From contig JALTID010000169.1 in NCBI GenBank assembly GCA_027004335.1, positions 1 to 8,733 of the forward strand: a DNA stretch of 8,733 bases, in the 5' to 3' direction. Every line of letters starts with the position of its first letter. Position 1 is the stretch's first letter. This stretch comes from a bacterium. Lineage in GTDB: Bacteria > JALSQH01. Below, in pieces: positions 1 through 6,227 of this stretch. The notes beneath the pieces were generated by a model, which worked only from the letters and a program-made list of their open reading frames with translations, did not search any database and had not been told where the DNA came from. A program made the translations under genes and the position numbers.

Positions 1-32
1 ATTTTAGATGGGGAAAAGTGTTGGTAAGATGA

Positions 33-296
33 TTGTTGAAGAAAGGCGAAGAATTGAAAAAGAAATACTATGTGAGTAAAATAGGGATATTTGGTTCTTA
101 TGCCCGTGGAGAGGCAGGAGAGAACAGCGATATTGATATTCTTGTTGAATTTGAAAAGCCTATTGGTTTTTTTAAATTTCTTGAACTTGAAGAATACTTA
201 AGTGACCTTCTGGAAATAAAAGTAGATATTGTTTCCAAAAAAGCTTTAAAACCACATATTGGGAAAAATATACTAAAAGAAGTTGTCAGAATATGA
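33..296 (+). CDS. mntA: MntA-type minimal nucleotidyltransferase (antitoxin of a HEPN/MNT pair)
   Basis: Small nucleotidyltransferase-fold protein of the MNT family. In characterised HepT/MntA pairs (type VII toxin-antitoxin) it neutralises the HEPN toxin by transferring AMP from ATP to a toxin tyrosine. The protein shows the family GSX10DXD signature: G21-S22, then D33 and D35 in SDIDILVEF, with a third likely metal-binding Asp at D65 (KVDIV). At 87 residues it is slightly short. An in-frame TGA at 30-32 blocks any upstream extension, so the first available start is TTG at 33, with no clear Shine-Dalgarno. Family members usually carry about 5 to 10 more N-terminal residues, so the 5' end may be damaged or truncated. 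Its stop overlaps an ATG (ATGA, 293-296) that is the probable ancestral start of the toxin gene downstream. The family call is firm; the start is not. Confidence 0.88.
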   Translation: MLKKGEELKKKYYVSKIGIFGSYARGEAGENSDIDILVEFEKPIGFFKFLELEEYLSDLLEIKVDIVSKKALKPHIGKNILKEVVRI

Positions 297-319
297 CGAG
301 GACTTATAAGATTATTTAA
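293..319 (+). other. Orphaned hepT start: overlapping ATG followed by an apparent one-base deletion
   Basis: ATG at 293-295 overlaps the mntA stop (ATGA), the usual coupled arrangement. It reads MTRTYKII and then stops at TAA 317-319. Reading AAG (308-310) and then GAT (310-312) restores the HEPN frame as MTRTYK-DYLMDLLQ. This is seen in the sequence. Whether it is a real mutation, an assembly error or recoding is inference; the site is not an obvious slippery heptamer. Confidence 0.6.
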
Positions 320-630
320 TGGACCTTTTACAGTCAATCGAAGAAATATATGAATTTATAGGTAATATGAGTTTTGATGAGTTTTTAATGGATAAAAAAA
401 CACAAAATGCAGTAATCAGGAGTCTTGAATTTATAGGTGAAGCGGCCAAAAAGATTCCAGTAGAAATTAAAGATAAATATTCTGATATTCCATGGAGATA
501 TATGGCAGGTATGAGAGACAAATTAATTCATGAATACCATGGAGTTGATCTTTCAATAGTCTGGCAGGTTATAAGAGAAGAGATACCTGTGATAAAACCT
601 GTTATTGAAAAATTAGAAAAGGAATTGTAA
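319..630 (+). CDS. hepT: HepT-like HEPN-domain toxin (DUF86 family), 5' end apparently frameshifted
   Basis: All-helical HEPN ribonuclease-type toxin partner of the preceding nucleotidyltransferase. The diagnostic RX4HXY motif is present as R66-DKLI-H71-E-Y73. In studied systems R and H form the RNase site and the Tyr is AMPylated by MntA. Other family-typical stretches are FDEFLMDKKTQNAVIR and FIGEAAKKIP (about residues 19-47). The ATG at 319 has no Shine-Dalgarno and gives 103 residues, short by about 11 at the N-terminus. An ATG at 293, overlapping the mntA stop, reads MTRTYK in another frame, and the frame of this gene reads DYL just before its ATG. Joining them gives MTRTYK-DYL-MDLLQ, the expected family N-terminus. 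One base therefore appears to be missing near 308-312. The active-site half is intact, so a shortened toxin could still be made from 319, but it may be unstable or inactive. Confidence 0.85.
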   Translation: MDLLQSIEEIYEFIGNMSFDEFLMDKKTQNAVIRSLEFIGEAAKKIPVEIKDKYSDIPWRYMAGMRDKLIHEYHGVDLSIVWQVIREEIPVIKPVIEKLEKEL

Positions 631-684
631 TAATTTTTTCCTCTCTGGACCACTGACAGGATTTTGCCTGGTTGAGGAATCAGC

Positions 685-713
685 CTGACATACTGATTAA
701 TGTGATGTATAAT
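685..713 (+). promoter_or_regulatory. Sigma-70 type promoter for the asparagine synthetase gene
   Basis: CTGACA (685-690, 5 of 6 to TTGACA), a 17-base spacer and a perfect TATAAT (708-713). Predicted transcription start is near 720, leaving a leader of about 57 bases before the ATG at 777. No riboswitch-like fold was obvious in that leader. Confidence 0.7.
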
Positions 714-776
714 AAAGGAAAATTTTTACACTACTGGCAAAAGCAGTGGAAGTATCTGCTAAGAGTGAGGAAGTAG

Positions 777-2609
777 ATGTGTGGAATAAATGGATTTAAC
801 TGGAGAGATCCTGGAAAAATTGAAGAGATGAATCGGGCAGTTTTCCACAGAGGCCCTGATGATTCAGGAACTTATGTAGATAAAAATGTTTCTCTGGGGC
901 ATCAGAGGCTTTCAATAATTGATCTTTCTGAAAAAGCTCATCAGCCCATGATGGATGAAAGCGGAAGGTATGTGATTGTTTATAATGGAGAAATTTACAA
1001 TTTCCACGAAATAAAGAAAGAGCTTGTAAAAAGAGGATTCAATTTTTTTTCCACTTCTGATACTGAGGTGGTTCTTAAGTCTTATATTAGATGGGGAAAT
1101 GAGTGTGTGAAATTTTTTAACGGTATGTGGGCCTTTGCAATATATGATAAAAAAGAAAGAAAAATTTTTCTGAGCAGGGATAGATTCGGTATCAAGCCAC
1201 TTTACTATTTTAAAGAGAGGGGAAAATTTATTTTCAGTTCTGAGATCAAAGGGATTCTTGTTCATGATTTTGTCACGAGAAGAGTGGATGAAAGGACACT
1301 TTTTAATTATTTATTTCTGGGGATTTCAGACTGGGATGATAGAACTTTTTTCGCTGGAGTAAAAAGATTAACAGCGGGCTCAAACGCAATCTATGATGTT
1401 ACTTCAGGAGAATTATCAGTAGAAAGGTATTACAGATTGGAAGAGAATATAAGATCTTATTCGGGCAAAAACCCGGAAGAGGATTTTTTTGAAATTTTTA
1501 AAGATGCAGTAAGTAAGAGGCTCATCGCTGATGTTAAAGTGGGTTCATGTTTGAGTGGAGGTCTTGATAGTACCTCAATAGTTTGTACCATGCGCTATTT
1601 TGATGATAAGAGGGAGATCCCTGCCTATTCTCTTGTCTTTCCGGGGTACGCAAAGGATGAAAGCAGATTTCAGGAAGAGGTGGAGAAACAGTGCAGAGTT
1701 AAAAGAAAAACCACCACCTTCGGGATCCCTGACATCCTGCGGGATCTTGATGATCTTATTGCCACTCAGGAGGAGCCTTTTCCCACATTATCAATTTATG
1801 GTCAGTACAGGGTGATGAAACTTGCTCACGAAGATGGTGCCAAAGTGTTGCTTGATGGTCAGGGAAGTGACGAGCTTTTAGGAGGATATTTCTGGCTCTA
1901 CAGTTACTACTTGAAGGAACTTCTTTTAAAAGGTGATTTTTTAAAATTCATAAAGGAGCTGAATTCTTTTAAGAAAATTCACAATTCACTGAGATCACTG
2001 AGAGGTTTCCCGGTAACTCTCTTTCCACAAAAGTTACTTTTTAGTGTTTATACAAGGAATGAAACACCTTTTCTAAGTGGTGACTTTATAGATTCTCACA
2101 TTGATTTTCTTCCCCCTCTAAAGTGGAGGAAAAAAAGTTTTAAAGAGATAAGCCTCTATGCGGAAACGGTAAGTTCACTTCCAGTACTCTTGAGATTTGA
2201 GGATAGAAATTCTATGAGATGGGCGGTAGAGAGCAGAGTACCTTTTGTGGATCATAGATTGGCAGAGCTTATTCTTTCTCTTCCACCGGAAGAAATTCTA
2301 TTCGGGGGGGTAACCAAGAAAATTTTGAGGAAGAGTATGAAAGGCATAATTCCTGAGGAAATAAGACTAAGGTCCGATAAAGTGGGGTTTGAAGCTCCTG
2401 ATAAAGAACTTCTCAAGACAGAGAAAGGGAAGGAAATTCTAACGGAAATTACAAACGACAGGGAGTTCCAGCAGCATCTCTTCTGGAACCATGAAAAAAT
2501 TAAAGAGGCAGCAAATAAAATTATTGAGGATAAATCAGATGCTCCTGAATATATCTGGAAGATCATCCTTGTAGAGTTGTGGCTTAAAAAGTTTAAGATG
2601 ATTGTTTGA
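777..2609 (+). CDS. asnB: Asparagine synthetase, glutamine-hydrolysing (class II amidotransferase)
   Basis: Cytoplasmic enzyme making asparagine from aspartate, glutamine and ATP. The N-terminal glutaminase half (about residues 2-185) begins MCGI, so Cys2 becomes the N-terminal nucleophile after Met removal. It also has HRGPDD (24-29), GHQRLSIIDLS (41-51), NGEIYN (70-75) and RDRFGIKPLYY (134-144). The synthetase half (about 235-605) has the ATP pyrophosphatase P-loop SGGLDS (260-265), GQGSDELLGGY (361-371), RFEDRNSM (473-480) with ESRVPFVDHR, and DKVGFEAP (534-541). All expected catalytic motifs are present and 610 residues is normal for the long AsnB type. The start is set by the obligatory MCG and by GAGG at 767-770, six bases upstream. 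The gene has its own promoter and faces the lipoprotein gene tail to tail. Some AsnB-like proteins amidate glycans or peptides, but nothing nearby points to that role. Confidence 0.96.
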   Translation: MCGINGFNWRDPGKIEEMNRAVFHRGPDDSGTYVDKNVSLGHQRLSIIDLSEKAHQPMMDESGRYVIVYNGEIYNFHEIKKELVKRGFNFFSTSDTEVVLKSYIRWGNECVKFFNGMWAFAIYDKKERKIFLSRDRFGIKPLYYFKERGKFIFSSEIKGILVHDFVTRRVDERTLFNYLFLGISDWDDRTFFAGVKRLTAGSNAIYDVTSGELSVERYYRLEENIRSYSGKNPEEDFFEIFKDAVSKRLIADVKVGSCLSGGLDSTSIVCTMRYFDDKREIPAYSLVFPGYAKDESRFQEEVEKQCRVKRKTTTFGIPDILRDLDDLIATQEEPFPTLSIYGQYRVMKLAHEDGAKVLLDGQGSDELLGGYFWLYSYYLKELLLKGDFLKFIKELNSFKKIHNSLRSLRGFPVTLFPQKLLFSVYTRNETPFLSGDFIDSHIDFLPPLKWRKKSFKEISLYAETVSSLPVLLRFEDRNSMRWAVESRVPFVDHRLAELILSLPPEEILFGGVTKKILRKSMKGIIPEEIRLRSDKVGFEAPDKELLKTEKGKEILTEITNDREFQQHLFWNHEKIKEAANKIIEDKSDAPEYIWKIILVELWLKKFKMIV

Positions 2610-2616
2610 AAAAGGA

Positions 2617-2637
2617 GGGGTGGAGGGTCTCCACCCT
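2617..2637 (-). terminator. Hairpin between convergent asnB and lipoprotein genes, likely terminator for the minus strand
   Basis: GGGTGGAG (2618-2625), a GGT loop and CTCCACCC (2629-2636) form an 8 bp perfect stem, extended by a G-T pair at 2617/2637. On the minus strand the stem is followed after three bases by five T (2613-2609), fitting an intrinsic terminator for the lipoprotein gene. On the plus strand there is no T run after the stem, so for asnB it may only stabilise the transcript end. Confidence 0.5.
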
Positions 2638-2667
2638 CTGGGCGCGAGAAGGAGATAAAATTTCAGT

Positions 2668-4194
2668 CTATTTTCTCGGTCCGCCACTGGCAATGATCTT
2701 GAATTGCCTGTCGGGGGTAATCTTGAACATTACTCCTGTATTTTTACCATTTCTATGACTGGTTATTCTTCCTCTGGCACTTTTGTCAGGGTAGAAATAG
2801 ATTACACCTTCTTCATCTGGATTCTCAGGTGTAGACAGGATATCCTTCTGGTACTCCAGTTTAGCGGATTTATCAATAAAGATGGTTAGCACGAATTTGA
2901 CACTGATCCCCTTTTCTCTGTTTGTTGCAGAACCACTAGTTACGAACTGGAACCTTGACCAATGCTGGATTAGAATCCCTTTCCATCCATCACTTCTTTC
3001 AAAATTGAGGGTTCTGACATGTTTTTCCATATCAAGGATTATGGTTGCTGTAAATGTTCTTACTGTACCATCTCTGAAGGTGACAACTCTCTTGATGTAC
3101 CCATGTCCACCATTAAATTTTGCCATCTGGCCTTCAACTCTTATAGAGACAACAGGAGAGGAATCGGGGAATGAGTAGTTTGCTTTGAAGGTCCCATCTG
3201 TTACAGCTAAATATCCTGATGCAGTTACTCCTTTTCTGCCCTCTTTTTGAAATTCCACCTTATTATCAGATTTGTGCCATATTTCTGTTGCAACAGAGCC
3301 GTCTTTGAAGGTTATTACCTTGTAAGCTTCTACTTCTGAATACCTTGCACTCTCTACGGGAATATATTTCTCTCCATCTGGCAGATCAGTGGTGAGTGTA
3401 ACTACCTCTGTGTAATCTTTAAGATCAATATCAGGGTTTCCCCAGTGTGATAGAGTCTTCACCTCTACTTTTCCAGAGACGAACCCATTTTTTGTTGGAG
3501 GTGTTGCTGTAATAGAGTAAAATGCATAACCTCCATTTTTAAAGTAAAGTTTTGAGACAGCTTCTCTAATTAGATTGTCAGAAACATTATAACGATCTTC
3601 TCCTTGATTTACATAAGCTTTAGTAACCTGATAATTTCTTTCATCCTCTTCAGGGAAGTATTTTGTTTCATTGTAGATTACCCAGCCTGTGAGAAGATTT
3701 TTATCTCCCGGATATGCTGGATCCTCTATAAGAGTTACCACGCTTGTAGCCCCATCGTTGTAAGTTACATTTTCTTCAAAAGAGTAGATTATGTCGTCAT
3801 CCGGTGTGTTGTAAGCCCCGAAATCAATCTCAAATGTTACCTTTATTTCTTTGATGGGAGAATCCGGTGGGAACTCTGTATGGGTGTATGTACATTCGTG
3901 GGTACCGGCTTCCCCGTAGGCAGGCTTACAGGTTAACCTCGGTATGTTATTGCTCAGGGGTGCAAAGATGCCATTTGAAGAGGGAAGCTGGAGATTGGAC
4001 TGGGTATCTGCTAAACTTGCCAGATTGTTTCCGCTCATTTCATCAAAATCGGCTAATTGAGATGATACATCATTAACTGATTGTGAAAGTGAGATAGCTG
4101 GATCCTCTGATGAGGATTTGTTTACCTGTTTCTGTGCGCAACTAACAATAAGTAGAAGCGCAACTGTTGCGATTATGCCAATTATTTTTTTCAT
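2668..4194 (-). CDS. Beta-rich lipoprotein of unknown function with repeated DG-turn motifs
   Basis: I do not recognise the family. Residues 1-18 (MKK, then hydrophobic IIGIIATVALLLIVS) followed by Cys19 form a classic lipoprotein signal with lipobox IVSC, so the mature protein should be lipid-anchored outside the cytoplasmic membrane. Residues 20-80 are Ser/Asn/Gln/Asp-rich and probably a flexible tether. The rest is strand-rich. A strand, DG turn, strand motif recurs: VTYNDGATSVVT (143-154), VITFKDGSVATEI (293-305) and VVTFRDGTVRTFTAT (370-384), with a weaker YFYPDKSARGRIT (466-478). C89 and C101 could form a disulfide. The start is set by a near-perfect Shine-Dalgarno, GGAGGTGA (4205-4198), four bases or so from the ATG. 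It is divergent from rpoN, with a sigma-54-like promoter upstream, which suggests conditional expression. A structural or adhesive surface role is possible but not shown. Confidence 0.88.
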   Translation of the reverse strand: MKKIIGIIATVALLLIVSCAQKQVNKSSSEDPAISLSQSVNDVSSQLADFDEMSGNNLASLADTQSNLQLPSSNGIFAPLSNNIPRLTCKPAYGEAGTHECTYTHTEFPPDSPIKEIKVTFEIDFGAYNTPDDDIIYSFEENVTYNDGATSVVTLIEDPAYPGDKNLLTGWVIYNETKYFPEEDERNYQVTKAYVNQGEDRYNVSDNLIREAVSKLYFKNGGYAFYSITATPPTKNGFVSGKVEVKTLSHWGNPDIDLKDYTEVVTLTTDLPDGEKYIPVESARYSEVEAYKVITFKDGSVATEIWHKSDNKVEFQKEGRKGVTASGYLAVTDGTFKANYSFPDSSPVVSIRVEGQMAKFNGGHGYIKRVVTFRDGTVRTFTATIILDMEKHVRTLNFERSDGWKGILIQHWSRFQFVTSGSATNREKGISVKFVLTIFIDKSAKLEYQKDILSTPENPDEEGVIYFYPDKSARGRITSHRNGKNTGVMFKITPDRQFKIIASGGPRK

Positions 4195-4226
4195 TGTTCA
4201 CCTCCTTCTTGCTCGTATTCAATAAA

Positions 4227-4243
4227 AACAAAAAATGTGCCAA
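4227..4243 (-). promoter_or_regulatory. Sigma-54 (-24/-12) like promoter for the lipoprotein gene
   Basis: On the minus strand the -24 block is TTGGCAC, a perfect match to YTGGCAC. The -12 block is TTGTT, against consensus TTGCW. The required GG-N10-G spacing is exact (GG at 4241-4240, G at 4229). The main flaw is T in place of the conserved C after that G. The predicted start near 4216 leaves a 22-base leader containing the strong Shine-Dalgarno. A sigma-70 reading (TTGGCA, 17 bases, GAATAC) has a poor -10 and would start transcription at about the Shine-Dalgarno, so the sigma-54 reading fits better. Confidence 0.5.
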
Positions 4244-4295
4244 ACACCAGTTATGAAGACTCTGACATCGGATTCTTTGTTTGAAATGTATATTG

Positions 4296-4304
4296 TGGTA
4301 TAAT
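4296..4304 (+). promoter_or_regulatory. Extended -10 promoter of rpoN
   Basis: TGG-TATAAT (4296-4304) is a perfect TGn extended -10 element. No good -35 is present (best TTGTTT at 4277-4282, 16-base spacer), which is usual for extended -10 promoters. Predicted +1 is about 4311, at the rpoN start codons (ATG 4309 and in-frame ATG 4312), implying a leaderless or near-leaderless transcript. Confidence 0.55.
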
Positions 4305-4308
4305 TTTA

Positions 4309-5919
4309 ATGATGAATGATTATAAAATAGGAACAACATTAAGACAAGTTCAGAGCCTTCAATTAAAACAAAATCTTACTTTAACTACACAGCAGATTAT
4401 AACCTCTCAGATTCTCGCTCTTCCTCTCCCCTTTGTTGATGATTTTATTGCTTCTTATGCAGAGGAGAATGTTTTCCTCCAGCCTTCTGATGGGGAGAAC
4501 AAAGTTGAATCGGAGAAATTGAGAAAAGAAGATATTGAGGAATTATTGAGAAATATTGACAGGACTAAAAGAGATGGCTCATTTTATACTTCTTCTGAGG
4601 ATAAAGAAGAGTTTGATTTTCTTTCAAATATCAATCTTGAAATGACTCTCCAGGAGCATCTACTTCAGCAATTAGAATTGGCGGTAGATGATAAGAGGAA
4701 GAAGGAGATAGGGATATGGATAATTACAAGTATGGATAGTGCAGGTTATATACTTGATAAGAAGATAGAAAAAATAATTTCTTATACTGATCTTGTTCAG
4801 GGAAAAAATAAACAGGTGAAAAATAGGATTGATGCAAATCCATGGCAGGAACTTAAAGAAGTTCTTGGAAGTCCTGAGGAAAGTGGAATTTCTCCTCCGG
4901 TTACTCCTGAAGAAATTGAAGAAGTATTGAAAATAATTCAGAGTTTTGACCCGCCAGGAGTAGGTGCAAGAAGTTTGAAGGAGTCTCTTTTAATTCAATT
5001 AAATCAGATGGACGATAAGCCGAGAGTAGATGGGGCCAAAGTTATCCTTGAGCAATTTTCTGAAGAAGAGCTTTCTTTCCTTATAGAGAAAAAAGAGTAT
5101 GATAGAATCGCTTCTGTTGCGGGGATTTCTCATAATGAAGTGGAAAAATCTCTTGATGTGCTGCGAAAGCTTAACCCCTATCCTGGTTCATCATTCAGGT
5201 CTATTTCTGTTAGAAGTACTGTTTCCGGGATGGACAGGAACATAATTGTTCCAATTGCTGAGGTGAAGAAAGTTGAATATTCTAAAGTAGTTCATGGGGA
5301 GAAAAAGAAATATGTTGATCTTGACATAACTTATTTTGCAAAGTATGGCAGAAAAGTCAGAGTAAATGAGAAGCTGTGGAAAGAGATAAAGAAAAATTGG
5401 GATAATATCCCGGAGGAGAAAAAAGATCATATTAAGGAACTTTATGGGAGGGCTCAATCACTTCTCAAAATGGCAGGTTATGCAGAGAGTATTCTTGAAA
5501 GAGTAACAGAGGCGATAGTAGAAGCACAGAAAGAATTTTTTCTCACGGGTGATAAATTAAAGATGGTTTCCCTGACCCTTAATGATGTTGCATCCAGAGT
5601 TGAAGCAGATACTTCAGTCGTAAGCAGGGCTATAAAGGATAAATATCTTGCAACTCCATATGGCTTAATGAGTTATAAAGAGTTTTTCCCTAGAGGATTG
5701 AAGAAAACTGGTATGGCTTATGAAGAGAAAGTCCTTGTGAATAAAGTCCTTGAGGTAATTAAAGAGTTAATAAACAATGAAGCACCCTCATCTCCTTTAA
5801 GTGATGATCAGATAGCCACTATTTTACAAAAAAGGGGCTATCAGATTGCCCGTAGAACTGTGGCAAAGTACAGGCAGCAGTTGGGGATCCCCAGCAGTTC
5901 AAAGAGAAGAAGAAGGTAG
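4309..5919 (+). CDS. rpoN: RNA polymerase sigma-54 factor
   Basis: Alternative sigma factor that directs core polymerase to -24/-12 promoters and needs an enhancer-binding ATPase to open them. Region I (about residues 16-58) is recognisable by its Gln/Leu-rich helices but is diverged: the usual TPQLQQAI and ENPLLE appear as TTQQIITS and ENVFLQ. An acidic linker follows (about 60-105). The core-binding domain includes SFDPPGVGARSLKESLL (about 212-228) and LRKLNPYPG (285-293). The helix-turn-helix region has SLTLNDVASRVEAD, SVVSRAIKDKYLATP and YKEFF (about 421-460). The RpoN box ARRTVAKYR (514-522), which reads the -24 element, is intact. At 536 residues it is a little longer than average. ATG 4309 or the in-frame ATG 4312 is the start; neither has a Shine-Dalgarno. 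No enhancer-binding protein gene lies in the window. It ends three bases from the convergent ferritin-like gene. Confidence 0.95.
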   Translation: MMNDYKIGTTLRQVQSLQLKQNLTLTTQQIITSQILALPLPFVDDFIASYAEENVFLQPSDGENKVESEKLRKEDIEELLRNIDRTKRDGSFYTSSEDKEEFDFLSNINLEMTLQEHLLQQLELAVDDKRKKEIGIWIITSMDSAGYILDKKIEKIISYTDLVQGKNKQVKNRIDANPWQELKEVLGSPEESGISPPVTPEEIEEVLKIIQSFDPPGVGARSLKESLLIQLNQMDDKPRVDGAKVILEQFSEEELSFLIEKKEYDRIASVAGISHNEVEKSLDVLRKLNPYPGSSFRSISVRSTVSGMDRNIIVPIAEVKKVEYSKVVHGEKKKYVDLDITYFAKYGRKVRVNEKLWKEIKKNWDNIPEEKKDHIKELYGRAQSLLKMAGYAESILERVTEAIVEAQKEFFLTGDKLKMVSLTLNDVASRVEADTSVVSRAIKDKYLATPYGLMSYKEFFPRGLKKTGMAYEEKVLVNKVLEVIKELINNEAPSSPLSDDQIATILQKRGYQIARRTVAKYRQQLGIPSSSKRRRR

Positions 5920-5922
5920 TTA

Positions 5923-6198
5923 TTATTCCATTTCTCTAACTTCTTCTGCGCCTTCTTCAAGTGCGTCTATCTGTTCTTTGTCCAGTCTCTTGAGAAGTTC
6001 TAAAAATTCTCCCACATGTTCTTTTTCTTCTCCTGCAATATCAAGAAAAACTTTTTTTACGAGCTTATCATGTGCAAATCCTGCAAGTTGTTCATAAAGA
6101 TTAATCGCATCAAGTTCCGCAATAAGCCCGATTCTAACGAGTTCTTTGTCCCCAGAGTCTTTAACTTTTTCCCACTCAAAAGGTATTCTTGAGAGCAT
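5923..6198 (-). CDS. Encapsulin-type ferritin-like protein (EncFtn/Flp family)
   Basis: Small two-helix ferritin-like protein of the kind that is cargo in, or fused to, encapsulin shells and oxidises and stores iron. Helix 1 contains AELDAINLYEQLA (27-39) and helix 2 contains LDIAGEEKEHVGEF (52-65). E28, E58 and H61 have the same spacing (30, then 3) as the Glu/Glu/His ferroxidase ligands known in EncFtn, where the site forms between two subunits. The N-terminus MLSRIP and the ELDAINLYEQ and EEKEHVGEF blocks resemble the N-terminal domain of archaeal encapsulin fusions, as I recall them. Here the protein stops at 91 residues: no shell domain follows, and no LxVGxLxG-like targeting tail is visible. 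The start is set by AAGGAGGA (6211-6204). It is last in the operon, 29 bases after the hydrolase gene. Confidence 0.85.
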   Translation of the reverse strand: MLSRIPFEWEKVKDSGDKELVRIGLIAELDAINLYEQLAGFAHDKLVKKVFLDIAGEEKEHVGEFLELLKRLDKEQIDALEEGAEEVREME

Positions 6199-6227
6199 GA
6201 TTTTCCTCCTTCTTGAATTAAATTATA

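Noticed and set aside
608-639. AT-only inverted repeat AAAAATTA/TAATTTTT around the hepT stop, followed by T
   Set aside because: The stem has no G-C pair and a 15-base loop, and low-complexity AT DNA makes such matches by chance. Not called as a terminator.
638-679. Imperfect dyad TTCCTC/GAGGAA, with ACCA/TGGT inside, upstream of the asnB promoter
   Set aside because: The arms are short, unevenly spaced, and overlap no core promoter element. An operator is possible but unsupported.
674-700. Possible sigma-54 promoter upstream of asnB (GG at 671 region followed by GC)
   Set aside because: The GG-to-GC spacing is 11 rather than 10 and the flanking bases do not match; the sigma-70 promoter at 685-713 explains the gene.
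1042-1049. T8 run in asnB (and a G7 run near 2304) as possible slippage sites
   Set aside because: The frame through both runs encodes conserved, expected AsnB sequence, so there is no sign of frameshifting.
2613-2656. Two Shine-Dalgarno-like AGGAG sequences after asnB
   Set aside because: Neither is followed by a start codon opening a meaningful frame; the first belongs to the hairpin region.
3604-3936. 110-residue plus-strand open frame inside the lipoprotein gene, and similar long frames opposite asnB, amrS and the hydrolase gene
   Set aside because: They are antisense shadows without ribosome-binding sites or recognisable domains, and the genes on the opposite strand are well supported.
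4241-4283. CAAACA/TGTTTG inverted repeat in the rpoN-lipoprotein gap, a possible activator site
   Set aside because: Six-base arms separated by more than 30 bases are expected by chance in AT-rich DNA, and no second copy was seen.
5882-5893. 12-base perfect palindrome TGGGGATCCCCA near the 3' end of rpoN
   Set aside because: It lies inside the conserved C-terminal coding region, has no loop, and is not followed by a T run, so it is neither a terminator nor a clear protein site.
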